A stretch of 64,000 nucleotides of DNA from Chloroflexota bacterium (lineage in GTDB: Bacteria; Chloroflexota; Anaerolineae; Anaerolineales; Villigracilaceae), in NCBI GenBank assembly GCA_021795965.1, contig JAJYOU010000008.1, forward strand, positions 21,257 to 85,256, read 5' to 3'. Of this stretch, positions 16,079 through 23,984 are shown piece after piece. The position numbers and the translations under genes were made by a program. Numbering within the stretch: position 1 is the first letter of the stretch; every line of letters starts with the position of its first letter. The notes below the pieces were generated by a model, which saw only the letters and a program-made list of their open reading frames with translations, ran no database searches and was not told the DNA's origin.

Positions 16079-16118
16079 GATGAGCGGCAACCCAAGCGGT
16101 TGCCGCTCATTTTATTAC
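16079..16118 (+). terminator. Rho-independent terminator of dnaA
   Basis: Perfect 12-bp stem TGAGCGGCAACC/GGTTGCCGCTCA with a 5-nt loop, followed by TTTTATT. Confidence 0.9.
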
Positions 16119-16243
16119 CCATCCCTTTGGATGATTTAATCGAGACATTTCATTCCATGATAAAATTTAGATCAGTCAGACATTTTTTTCGACTTTATCC
16201 CGGATAATCCGTCGATTGGATCCATTCCAACACAATCGCATGA

Positions 16244-16273
16244 AATCAAAAACTCCCCAACAATTTGGGGAGT
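16244..16273 (-). terminator. Terminator of tRNA-Leu
   Basis: ACTCCCCA/TGGGGAGT stem; on the minus strand it is followed by TTTTTGATTTC. It directly abuts the 3' end of the tRNA. Confidence 0.85.
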
Positions 16274-16275
16274 AG

Positions 16276-16358
16276 TGCCGAAGGTGGGAATCGAACCCAC
16301 ATTCCTCACGGAACACGATTTTGAGTCGTGCGCGTCTGCCTATTCCGCCACTTCGGCA
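16276..16358 (-). tRNA. tRNA-Leu (anticodon CAA)
   Basis: 83-nt minus-strand cloverleaf. The acceptor stem TGCCGAA pairs with TTCGGCA, and the anticodon loop CTCAAAA inside a CACGA/TCGTG stem gives anticodon CAA. A class II long variable arm (GTTCCGTGAGGAAT region) and T-arm GTGGG-TTCGATT-CCCAC are present. Leu UUG reader. CCA is not encoded. It is convergent with dnaA and divergent from ychF. Confidence 0.95.
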
Positions 16359-16400
16359 GTGGGCAGGTCAAAGTATACCACTCTCAAGCATAGGGTCAAG

Positions 16401-17453
16401 ATGAAACTAGGAATTATTGGGCTGCCCCAATCTGGAAAAACAACCATTTTTAATGCACTCACACGCAGTAATACTCCAACCACAGCCTCTGCTGGTCGAA
16501 TTGAAGTCCATACTGGAGTGGTGGATGTGCCGGATACACGCATTGATAAATTAAGTGCGATGTTCAAACCAAAGAAAACCATTTATGCCAAGGTTACCTA
16601 TGCAGATATAGCCGGTCTTGAGGGCACTTCCAAGGGAATTTCTGGTAATTTACTCAATTCTCTCAGTCAGATGGATGCATTTATACATGTAGTCCGGAGT
16701 TTTGAAGACGACAATGTTCCTCATCCTTCTGGGTCGGTTAATCCCTCGCGGGATGCGGATGCGATGCTGACCGAACTTTTACTCAACGACCAAATTACCG
16801 TCGAGCGAAAATTGGAGCGGCTGGTCGATGAACGAAAAAAAGGTGGAACCGATAAGAGTCTGAACGAACGCCAGACTGTTTTATTCAACCGCCTGCTTGA
16901 TGCACTGAATGAGGGTCAGCCTTTAAGAAAACTGTCCTTTACCGCCGAAGAAGAGAAGGAACTTGCCAGTTTCGGTCTGCTTACCCGCAAACAAATCCTG
17001 ACGGTTTTTAACCTGGGTGAAAACCAGGTATCGCCAGAGGTGGATCTGGATCATCCTTTTATTGCCTTACCCGGCAAGCTGGAAATGGAGATATCTCAAT
17101 TATCCCCGGAGGATGCACAGTTGTTCATGTCAGAATACGGCATCGAAGAACCGGCATTAAACCGGATGATCCGCCTTTCCTACAGCCTGCTCGACCTCCA
17201 ATCTTTTTTCACCGTCGGCGAGGACGAAGTACGAGCCTGGACCACCCGCAAGAATTCAACCGCCCTGGAATCAGCCGGGGAGATCCATTCCGATATTGCG
17301 CGTGGGTTTGTTCGAGCGGAAGTGGTGGCATACGAAGATTTAATCAGCCTGGGGTCAATGGCAGAATGCAAGGCAAAGGGAAAATTCCGGCTGGAAGGGA
17401 AGGAATATATCGTGAAAGATGGGGATATTGTTCACATCCGCTCCAGTCTATAA
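16401..17453 (+). CDS. ychF: Redox-regulated ATPase YchF (Obg-related)
   Basis: 350 aa from ATG 16401 (MKLGIIGLPQSGKTT); the open frame further upstream overlaps the tRNA on the other strand and is not used. The N-terminal P-loop is GLPQSGKTT, switch II is ADIAGLEG, and the G4 motif reads FNLGE (NxxE in place of NKxD), the change that makes YchF prefer ATP over GTP. The C-terminal TGS/DUF933 domain (LQSFFTVGEDEVRAWTTR, AGEIHSDIARGFVRAEVV, YIVKDGDIVHI) is complete. Slightly shorter than the ~363-aa usual length. The family binds ribosomes and affects oxidative-stress responses. The divergent tRNA-Leu gene lies 43 nt upstream. Confidence 0.95.
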   Translation: MKLGIIGLPQSGKTTIFNALTRSNTPTTASAGRIEVHTGVVDVPDTRIDKLSAMFKPKKTIYAKVTYADIAGLEGTSKGISGNLLNSLSQMDAFIHVVRSFEDDNVPHPSGSVNPSRDADAMLTELLLNDQITVERKLERLVDERKKGGTDKSLNERQTVLFNRLLDALNEGQPLRKLSFTAEEEKELASFGLLTRKQILTVFNLGENQVSPEVDLDHPFIALPGKLEMEISQLSPEDAQLFMSEYGIEEPALNRMIRLSYSLLDLQSFFTVGEDEVRAWTTRKNSTALESAGEIHSDIARGFVRAEVVAYEDLISLGSMAECKAKGKFRLEGKEYIVKDGDIVHIRSSL

Positions 17454-17648
17454 ATTAAACGCATCCATGCTTAAGAAAATGGATTTACGAGGAAATCAAT
17501 CAAACGGACCAGAATCCATTTTAGTAAGATCCAGAGGCGCACCAAAGTTGAAATGACCAGGTATCTCTTTTTGAGACTGGCACCAGGTAAAAAAGCAAGC
17601 TTTTGATCTGGCGGTGATCCTGATCATCCATGATTTCCCAAGACGAAT

Positions 17649-17669
17649 CCCCGGTCAACCGGGCTTTTT
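17649..17669 (+). terminator. Short Rho-independent terminator
   Basis: CCCGG TCAA CCGGG followed by CTTTTTA, in the otherwise featureless 365-base gap after ychF. Confidence 0.5.
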
Positions 17670-17818
17670 AGGCCGCATATAATTCCCGAATTCGACCTAT
17701 TCCGCTGAATTAATTTGGAGATTTCCCTTCGTTATCAAATATCAAACGCGGATAAACGGATTGAGAAATTTTCATTTGACGGGAGTAAAATTCGTTGAAT
17801 ATCCGAGGTAAAAACTCC

Positions 17819-18883
17819 ATGACTAATCGATCCCAAAAACATTTATCTCTCCTTTTTACGCTTGTAATCCTGGCGTTAACTGCCTGTCTGCCGGTTAATC
17901 CAAATTCCATTCCTCTTCGAACTGAATCTCAGACATCCCAGTCAACCACCCCTGCCGCAGCAGCAACCTTTGAGCCAACTTCGACCAGTACCCAAATCCC
18001 TGCTCCCAGCCCAAACCCGACACTTCCAGACACTCCTGCAGCCAGCGCCACCCCAGCAGCGAGGGTTCAGCGCGTCCTGATCATCAGCTTCGATGGTTTG
18101 CGACCAGATGCAATCGACCTGGCGCCCATGCCAACGCTGCAGGCTTTGATGAAAATCGGGGCTTATTCACTGACCGCTCGAACCATCTTTCCAAGTGTCA
18201 CATTACCTTCCCACACCTCCATGTTGGATGGGCTGTGTCCCGCCAAACATGGGGTCGATTGGAATGATTATCTTCCAGCCAAAGGCTTTGCACATGGAAC
18301 CAATTTAATGGATTTGGCACATGCAGCCGGGTTAAAAACCGTGATGTTTGTGGGCAAGGAAAAATTGGTCCAGGTTGGAAATCCGGCAAATGTTGACTTA
18401 TTCCGTTATATTAATGATCGCGATACGGTGATTGCACAACGATTTACAGAAGAATTACCGTTGGATTTCGGAGTGATGTTCTTACATTTTCCAACAATTG
18501 ATGGAATGGGTCATGCTTATGGATGGATGTCTCCCCAATACATGAGCGTAGCCCGCAGGGCTGATCAGGCGCTGGCGATGGTCTTGAAAGATCTTGAGGA
18601 CCACAGTCTGCGGGACGGTACACTGATTTTCCTGACTGCCGATCATGGGGGTCATTTGCAATCACACGGAACAAAAAAGACTGAAGATATGTTAATCCCG
18701 TGGGTGGTGGTTGGACCTGGTGTTCATCCGGGAATTTTAAAAACCCCGGTTGAAACCACAGATACAGCCGCAACCGCTGCCTGGGCACTGGGTCTTCCCA
18801 TTCCGCATGATTGGGATGGAGTGCCTGTTTATGAAATCTTTGGCGAAACGGGAAAACCCCGCTTGAACCCTTATTGTGAGTAA
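17819..18883 (+). CDS. Type I phosphodiesterase/nucleotide pyrophosphatase-family lipoprotein
   Basis: 354 aa from ATG 17819 (MTNRSQKHL) with GAGG about 10 nt upstream. The signal peptide ends in an LTAC lipobox (residue ~21), followed by a ~60-residue Ser/Thr/Pro/Ala-rich spacer, so the enzyme is tethered outside the cytoplasmic membrane. The catalytic domain has the metal ligand and start motif VLIISFDGLRPDAI, the nucleophile Thr region IFPSVTLPSHTSML, and metal-binding TADHGGH. This is the alkaline-phosphatase superfamily, NPP/PhnA-like branch, which hydrolyses phosphodiesters or pyrophosphates. The substrate is undetermined. panC follows after 14 nt, probably in the same transcript. Confidence 0.88.
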   Translation: MTNRSQKHLSLLFTLVILALTACLPVNPNSIPLRTESQTSQSTTPAAAATFEPTSTSTQIPAPSPNPTLPDTPAASATPAARVQRVLIISFDGLRPDAIDLAPMPTLQALMKIGAYSLTARTIFPSVTLPSHTSMLDGLCPAKHGVDWNDYLPAKGFAHGTNLMDLAHAAGLKTVMFVGKEKLVQVGNPANVDLFRYINDRDTVIAQRFTEELPLDFGVMFLHFPTIDGMGHAYGWMSPQYMSVARRADQALAMVLKDLEDHSLRDGTLIFLTADHGGHLQSHGTKKTEDMLIPWVVVGPGVHPGILKTPVETTDTAATAAWALGLPIPHDWDGVPVYEIFGETGKPRLNPYCE

Positions 18884-18897
18884 AAAATGGAGATCCT

Positions 18898-19743
18898 ATG
18901 TCTCAGTCCCTTAGAACAGTTGTTACCATGGAAGAACTCTTTTCAGCTCGAAACTCCCTGCCCGGGACAGTTGGCCTGGTTCCCACCATGGGATATCTTC
19001 ACGAAGGTCATATCTCGCTTGTCAGAAGGGCAAGAGCCGAGTGCGACCACGTGGTGACCAGCATTTTTGTAAACCCGACACAATTCGGTCCCGCAGAGGA
19101 CCTGGAAAAATACCCGAGAGATATTGAAAATGATACAAGGCTTCTGGAAAATGCGGGAGCAGAACTTGTCTGGACACCCACAGTCAAAGAGATGTATCCA
19201 GACAATTTTCAAACCTGGGTGGAGGTGGAAAAACTGACCAAACCGCTCGAAGGAGCCATGCGCCCGGGTCATTTCAGGGGTGTTTCGACCATCGTTGCCA
19301 AGTTATTCAATGCTGTCCGTCCTGATAAAGCGTATTTTGGTCAGAAGGATGCACAGCAGGCGGCGGTTATCCGCCAAATGACCCGAGACCTGAATTACCC
19401 GATTGAGATCGTCGTTTGTCCCATCATCAGGGAACCAGATGGATTGGCAATGTCAAGCCGAAATACTTACCTGGACTCCAAGCAAAGGCAGGCTGCTATC
19501 GTTTTGTTCCGTGCCCTTACTCAGGCTCGGAAATCCTTTGAAAACGGCAACAGGGATGCCGAAAGCCTTAGAAAAATCGTCAAGAGCGTCATCGAGGAGG
19601 AAGCGCTGGCTCAGGTACAGTATGTTTCCTGTGCCGATTATGATACTTTGACCGAGCTAGATACGATTAACCGGAAAGCGCTGCTCTCGCTGGCAGTCTA
19701 TTTTGGGAAGACCCGATTAATCGATAACTTTATACTGGGTTAG
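18898..19743 (+). CDS. panC: Pantothenate synthetase
   Basis: 281 aa, the usual family length. It joins pantoate and beta-alanine using ATP (via pantoyl-adenylate) in coenzyme A biosynthesis. Motifs: VPTMGYLHEGHISLVRRA (HIGH-like ATP site), FVNPTQFGPAEDLEKYPR, YFGQKDAQQ and MSSRNTYL. A GGAG Shine-Dalgarno lies 6 nt before ATG 18898. No panB or panD is adjacent. The 3' end overlaps the convergent rnhB gene by 14 nt. Confidence 0.97.
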   Translation: MSQSLRTVVTMEELFSARNSLPGTVGLVPTMGYLHEGHISLVRRARAECDHVVTSIFVNPTQFGPAEDLEKYPRDIENDTRLLENAGAELVWTPTVKEMYPDNFQTWVEVEKLTKPLEGAMRPGHFRGVSTIVAKLFNAVRPDKAYFGQKDAQQAAVIRQMTRDLNYPIEIVVCPIIREPDGLAMSSRNTYLDSKQRQAAIVLFRALTQARKSFENGNRDAESLRKIVKSVIEEEALAQVQYVSCADYDTLTELDTINRKALLSLAVYFGKTRLIDNFILG

Positions 19744-20377
19744 AAATTGGGGAAATATTGAAAGATTTTCGATGAATTTCTGATAAGCCAAGCTTTTTGA
19801 TGGCATTACGGTGGATCAGGGTTCCATATCCCTTGTGGCGGGAAAATTCATAGCCGGGATAAAATTCATCCAACTGGCGCATCAGGGAATCACGAAAAGT
19901 TTTAGCAATCACTGAAGCAGCCGCAATACTGAGCGACTTGCTTTCACCCTTAATCAGGCGTTCTCCCGGGAACGGGCAATCCTTCCAGTGGATAAAATCA
20001 AATAAAAAAAAGCTTGGGGGAGGGTCAAGCAATTGAATGGCTCGAATCATGGAGAGGCGATTTGCAGGCAGGATTCCGATCGTATCAATTTCCTGGGCAG
20101 AGACAATTCCCACTGACCAAGAAAGAGCGTATTGTTTGATTTTTTCCACCCAAAACTCCCTCTGGCGGGGAGTCATTTTTTTGGAATCTCGAACGCCGGC
20201 AAGTTTATGCTGAAGATCTTCATCCCTGGGCAGAATAACTGCACCCGCCACAATTGAACCCGCCCATGCACCGCGACCTGCCTCATCGACCCCCGCAATA
20301 AATTGATGCCCCGCCTGCCAGAGATTTTTCTCCAAGTCCAGCCCGGGGAAATCAATCATAAATCCCAGCTCGTCCAT
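19730..20377 (-). CDS. rnhB: Ribonuclease HII
   Basis: 215 aa. Removes RNA from RNA/DNA hybrids and misincorporated ribonucleotides. Catalytic motif GVDEAGRGAWAGSIVAGAV carries the first Asp-Glu pair; VRDSKKMTPRQRE and SIAAASVIAKTFRD...FYPGYEFSRHKGYGT supply the other acidic residues and the substrate-binding Tyr. ATG 20377 gives a 26-nt overlap with the upstream glycosyltransferase gene; ATG 20359 (MIDFPG) is an equally possible start with less overlap. Translationally coupled to the upstream gene. Confidence 0.96.
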   Translation of the reverse strand: MDELGFMIDFPGLDLEKNLWQAGHQFIAGVDEAGRGAWAGSIVAGAVILPRDEDLQHKLAGVRDSKKMTPRQREFWVEKIKQYALSWSVGIVSAQEIDTIGILPANRLSMIRAIQLLDPPPSFFLFDFIHWKDCPFPGERLIKGESKSLSIAAASVIAKTFRDSLMRQLDEFYPGYEFSRHKGYGTLIHRNAIKKLGLSEIHRKSFNISPISNPV

Positions 20378-21074
20378 TTCGACGGATGGTTAACAAATCA
20401 AGAAACATCCGCCATGAATCTCGAAAAACATGGACTTTACTCTCAGGATTAAAATACCAGGGAATGGGTATTTCCAAAATCGGGTACTTCAGATGACCCG
20501 CAATCACCAGGAGCTCGACATCGAATGACCAGCCCATCAGCGTTTGCCGTCGAAAAATTTCACCGGCTGCATCCGCCCGGAACATTTTAAAGCCACATTG
20601 GGTATCATTGAGGTCAGGCAATACCAGTTTTCGAATCAACAGATTAAAAACCCGCCCGGTCAGATGCCTGAAGGGAGGTTCATTATATCGCACGGCTCCA
20701 GGCGCTTCCCTGGAAGCAATTGCGATCGGAATTTCAACCATTGGGGGTAAAAAGCGAGTAATCTCAGAGACGGGCATGGAGAAATCAGCATCAGCAAAAA
20801 AGCGATACTCTCCCCTGGCTTCATTCATTCCAAGCTGGACAGCCCGTCCTTTTCCAGGGAGATCAAGGTGCAGAACTTTGACCAAATTTGGATGGCGGGT
20901 GGCATATTCAGTGGCTAATTCGAGCGTACGATCCTGACTGGCGTTTTCGACGATCAATACTTCGGTCTGGAAAGTTTGATTCGAGGCAAAAAGCAATACC
21001 TGCTCCAATGTTTGGGGCAGGCGGCGTTCCTCATTATGAGCGGGGATGATGATACTTAGAAATGGAAGGGTCAT
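20352..21074 (-). CDS. Family 2 glycosyltransferase (dolichyl-phosphate-glucose synthase-like)
   Basis: 240 aa from ATG 21074 (MTLPFLSIIIPAHNEERRLP), whose first base overlaps the stop codon of the upstream gene. GT-A fold with SIIIPAHNEERRL, LDLPGKGRAVQLGM, the DXD-type FFADADFSMP and TQCGFKMFRADAA. This pattern resembles eukaryotic/archaeal ALG5-type dolichyl-phosphate beta-glucosyltransferases and DPM1-like enzymes that load a sugar on a polyprenyl phosphate at the cytoplasmic face. No C-terminal membrane anchor is present. The link with the isoprenoid genes in the window is only suggestive. Confidence 0.88.
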   Translation of the reverse strand: MTLPFLSIIIPAHNEERRLPQTLEQVLLFASNQTFQTEVLIVENASQDRTLELATEYATRHPNLVKVLHLDLPGKGRAVQLGMNEARGEYRFFADADFSMPVSEITRFLPPMVEIPIAIASREAPGAVRYNEPPFRHLTGRVFNLLIRKLVLPDLNDTQCGFKMFRADAAGEIFRRQTLMGWSFDVELLVIAGHLKYPILEIPIPWYFNPESKVHVFRDSWRMFLDLLTIRRNGRAGIYD

Positions 21075-22153
21075 TAACTGTTGATGTAAATAAAAAAGCC
21101 AGCGATAACCAGTAACCAAATGACTAAAATACTTCCGAGAATTAATTTTTGTTTTTTGGTCATCCCCAGGAAACCACTCTGTTTTGGAGTGTGGTGGACT
21201 TGCTTTTCCTTATTCTGAGTGCCTGAAAAAACAAACTCATTTAAATTTGAATCAACCTGATTCTTCGGTAAAGTGGTTTCATCAAATTCATTGGTTTCTA
21301 CTTCGTTTGAAGTATTCTCGCTTGGGCTTTGAACAAGGTTAAACGGGTCATCCAGTTCAGAGGTATAAGGTTCATAAAACAGTTTTGATAAATTTTCGTC
21401 GACGAAATTTTCCTGAATGGTATTCGCCTGGGTGCTCGATGAAGATGTTGCTTCCGAATCGTTTTCTTTCATCAAAAGGGTGCTTGGATCAAAATTAATA
21501 AAAGGATTTTCAGAATCATCGATCACATTATCTGTATCATCGGGTTGATTTGACCCTTTTAGTATCACCGTTACAAGCTCTTCAATTTTCGTGTTGTTGA
21601 AGGCGGGTAAATTTTGATTCACGGATGTGGCAAAGTTCTCAATGGCATCGCTCATCACAACCCGTACAGCAGGATGTATGGATTCAATATGCAAACCCGG
21701 GTTGGTCGACATGAGGACAGGTTCAATTTCAAGATTTGGAAAGCCGGCATTTTTCAGGTAAATTTGAAGAATTCGCGCGAGCTTGATCGTCTTTTGGACC
21801 TGGTTGACATTCGCTGGTACAAAGGATGTGCCTGAGGCTGAAGCCCACTCTGCCCCCCGGACTCGAAAAACACCATGATCATGGATTGTGTTGATGATGA
21901 ATATGCCTGAAGGTCCGAATAATATCAGCGGAAATTGAATATTGGTGCCTGGCAGATTGATGTTGCGTAAAAGGACGTAGCGGGAATCCAGAATTTTATT
22001 AAAGATCCGGATGACCGATTTTTGCGCCTGCATCTGATCGTACCAATTCAGTCCAAACCTGATCGTTCCCTGAATGCGACCAAATATATCAATTATTCCA
22101 TTATCATTTTGAAATTGAGTCCAGTCAGCAATTTTCATGGCAGGTGCAATCAT
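21074..22153 (-). CDS. NERD-like N-terminal domain protein with C-terminal membrane anchor, unknown function
   Basis: 359 aa in three parts. Residues ~50-190 resemble a nuclease-related (NERD-like) domain: RYVLLRNINLPGTNIQFPLI, FGPSGIFIINTIHDHGVFRV and RGAEW. The middle, ~195-320, is a low-complexity acidic Ser/Thr/Asn/Glu linker. The end, ~332-354, is a single membrane helix (LILGSILVIWLLVIAGFFIYI) with a very short tail, so the protein is tail-anchored with its bulk in the cytosol. NERD catalytic residues are not clearly present, so nuclease activity is doubtful. It lies between a 97-aa conserved gene and the glycosyltransferase, with a 1-nt overlap to the latter. Confidence 0.65.
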   Translation of the reverse strand: MIAPAMKIADWTQFQNDNGIIDIFGRIQGTIRFGLNWYDQMQAQKSVIRIFNKILDSRYVLLRNINLPGTNIQFPLILFGPSGIFIINTIHDHGVFRVRGAEWASASGTSFVPANVNQVQKTIKLARILQIYLKNAGFPNLEIEPVLMSTNPGLHIESIHPAVRVVMSDAIENFATSVNQNLPAFNNTKIEELVTVILKGSNQPDDTDNVIDDSENPFINFDPSTLLMKENDSEATSSSSTQANTIQENFVDENLSKLFYEPYTSELDDPFNLVQSPSENTSNEVETNEFDETTLPKNQVDSNLNEFVFSGTQNKEKQVHHTPKQSGFLGMTKKQKLILGSILVIWLLVIAGFFIYINS

Positions 22154-22169
22154 ATTTTAATTTTTGTAA

Positions 22170-22463
22170 TTAGAATGTTGGGACTTCATCAAGTTTGTCA
22201 ATGGAACCCGCGGATGTATTGATCACGTCTCCATTTAATTGTACATATTTTCCTGTTTTAAAGGTGCTCCCCATGTATGCCGTTCGAACACCTGTCATAA
22301 ATTTCTGTCCTTTTTTTAATCTTTCGACCAGGCTGGAACGGTTGAGTATGACGCAGTCAGAAAAAGTTGCACCGCGGCGCTCATATGCACGAACAATATT
22401 GATTCTTCCTTCAGGGGTGTAACGCACGGCTTCTATCAAACCATCAAATTTCATTTTTGCCAT
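22170..22463 (-). CDS. Conserved hypothetical protein, 97 aa
   Basis: 97 aa starting at ATG 22463 with GGAGG 6 nt upstream. No membrane segment or signal peptide. Looks like a small beta-rich protein: GLIEAVRYTPEGRINIVRAY, ERRGATFSD, LVERLKKGQKFMTGVRTAYM, TFKTGKYVQL. It lies 16 nt before the NERD-like membrane protein gene, so the two are probably co-transcribed and may work together. I do not recognise the family. Confidence 0.7.
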   Translation of the reverse strand: MAKMKFDGLIEAVRYTPEGRINIVRAYERRGATFSDCVILNRSSLVERLKKGQKFMTGVRTAYMGSTFKTGKYVQLNGDVINTSAGSIDKLDEVPTF

Positions 22464-22540
22464 CTTTATCCTCCATCAAAATATCCCTGTTATTTTACTT
22501 CCATTTCAGTGCTTGATCAGGTATTTTTTTGGATTCAAAT

Positions 22541-22573
22541 TAAAAGCCGCTGACTTGATAAAGCCAACGGCTA
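22541..22573 (-). terminator. Terminator of tRNA-Pro
   Basis: On the minus strand AGCCGTTGGCTT/AAGTCAGCGGCT forms a near-perfect stem followed by TTTAATT. Confidence 0.75.
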
Positions 22574-22578
22574 CCTGG

Positions 22579-22651
22579 TCGGGGTGGGCGGACTTGAACC
22601 GCCGACCCCCGCGTCCCAAACGCGGTGCGCTGCCAACTGCGCTACACCCCG
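22579..22651 (-). tRNA. tRNA-Pro (anticodon TGG)
   Basis: 73-nt cloverleaf on the minus strand: acceptor CGGGGTG/CACCCCG plus A, D-arm GCGC/GCGC, anticodon stem CCGCG/CGCGG with loop TTTGGGA (anticodon TGG), T-arm GGCGG-TTCAAGT-CCGCC. CCA is not encoded. Confidence 0.97.
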
Positions 22652-22722
22652 AAAAGTTTGGCGAGGAGAGAGTATAATGCCATCCTGTCTAACCGTCAAA
22701 TTAATTAGCCCAAATTACAAAA

Positions 22723-23625
22723 ATGCCTTATTTTCTTACTGGTTTTCAAAAATATTTCATTTTGCTGGTTTTATTTTTATCGGCTTGTGCACCCGGGAAA
22801 TTTCCCGCTCAGCAAGCCCCGATTCCACCAGTGAGCCCAACAAGCATTCTCAGCGAGAACCTGCCGACGCAAACACTGCCGCCGACATTAATTGTCTCCA
22901 CCGCCACTCCGGTGCCATCTTGTACTGCAACCAGGGGTTTTATCGTTTCTGGGGTTGTCACGACAGAGATGCTGGCAAAACCCATGAACTACAAAATCTA
23001 TCTGCCTCCCTGTTATTTATTTTCAAGTGAGCAGCGCTACCCTGTCCTGTATTTGCTTCATGGACAGGGTTCAACCGAGGATCAATGGATCAATATCGGG
23101 GTAACTGACGCGGCAGATCAATTGATCAATTCCGGGAAAGTCCCTGCGTTTATCATGGTCTTTCCTTATGATTATTCGACCAAACAACCCACGGAATACA
23201 ACTTTGAGAAGGTCTTTATCCAGATCCTCATCCCTAAAATCGATTCCGCTTACCGGACCCTCCCAGATGCTCATGACAGAGCCATCGGCGGCATGTCACG
23301 CGGCGGGGCATGGGCTTTGCATCTAGGGATAAATCATCCCAATTTGTTTGGCGCAATCGGAGGGCATTCCCCGGCAATTTTCTATTCTGATCGCAATTCT
23401 CTCACTCGAATTTTACAGGAAACACCAGAGGCGATGATTCCCCGCATTTGGATCGATGCAGGAAACAATGACAGTGAATTATCATTAATCCGCGAATTCG
23501 AAAGTTTTTTAACAGATCAAAATATTCCACATGAATGGCATGAGTTTATTGGATTCCATGACAAAAATTACTGGTCACTGCATGTCAATCAATACCTGAA
23601 TTGGTATACGAAGAATTGGCATTAA
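22723..23625 (+). CDS. Esterase-family alpha/beta-hydrolase lipoprotein
   Basis: 300 aa. A lipoprotein signal ends at LSAC (Cys ~22), followed by a Pro/Thr/Ser-rich spacer to ~residue 65. The catalytic domain resembles the esterase D/enterochelin-esterase family: YKIYLPPCYL, YPVLYLLHGQGSTEDQW (oxyanion loop), the nucleophile elbow GGMSRGGAWAL, an acidic residue in IDAGNND and the His in HEWHEFIGFHDKNYW. Secreted and lipid-anchored; it probably hydrolyses an ester in the periplasm or outside the cell. The substrate is unknown. The gatC gene begins 22 nt downstream. Confidence 0.87.
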   Translation: MPYFLTGFQKYFILLVLFLSACAPGKFPAQQAPIPPVSPTSILSENLPTQTLPPTLIVSTATPVPSCTATRGFIVSGVVTTEMLAKPMNYKIYLPPCYLFSSEQRYPVLYLLHGQGSTEDQWINIGVTDAADQLINSGKVPAFIMVFPYDYSTKQPTEYNFEKVFIQILIPKIDSAYRTLPDAHDRAIGGMSRGGAWALHLGINHPNLFGAIGGHSPAIFYSDRNSLTRILQETPEAMIPRIWIDAGNNDSELSLIREFESFLTDQNIPHEWHEFIGFHDKNYWSLHVNQYLNWYTKNWH

Positions 23626-23647
23626 TGGAATACGTTATAATTCCTGC

Positions 23648-23935
23648 ATGGCTATTTCCCTTGAGGATGTTGAGCACATTGCTAATCTTGCCCGAATAAA
23701 CTTGACCGAAGATGAAAAATTTCGTTTCCGGGAACAACTTTCGGCAATACTGGATTATGTCGCACAACTGCAGAAGGTAGATACCACTACTGTCGAGCCA
23801 ATGGCAATGGTGTTTAAAACGGATGACCCTCTTCGTCCGGATGAGGTTCGTCCCGGATTAACCACCGGGGAGCTATTGGGAGCTGCAGATCAGGTAGCGA
23901 GATCCCAGTTTAAGATTCCACCGGTATTTGAATAA
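23648..23935 (+). CDS. gatC: Asp-tRNA(Asn)/Glu-tRNA(Gln) amidotransferase subunit C
   Basis: 95 aa, typical size. Signature EDVEHIANLARINLTEDEKF, followed by QLSAILDYVAQLQKVDT and a flexible tail with MVFKTDDPLRPDEVRPGLT. It acts as the belt that stabilises GatA-GatB in transamidation of Glu-tRNA(Gln)/Asp-tRNA(Asn). gatA follows after 50 nt; gatB is not in the window. Confidence 0.95.
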   Translation: MAISLEDVEHIANLARINLTEDEKFRFREQLSAILDYVAQLQKVDTTTVEPMAMVFKTDDPLRPDEVRPGLTTGELLGAADQVARSQFKIPPVFE

Positions 23936-23984
23936 TATTGCTTTACACCCAGTCCGAATTGGATGAATACAATTTCGCCTGCAT

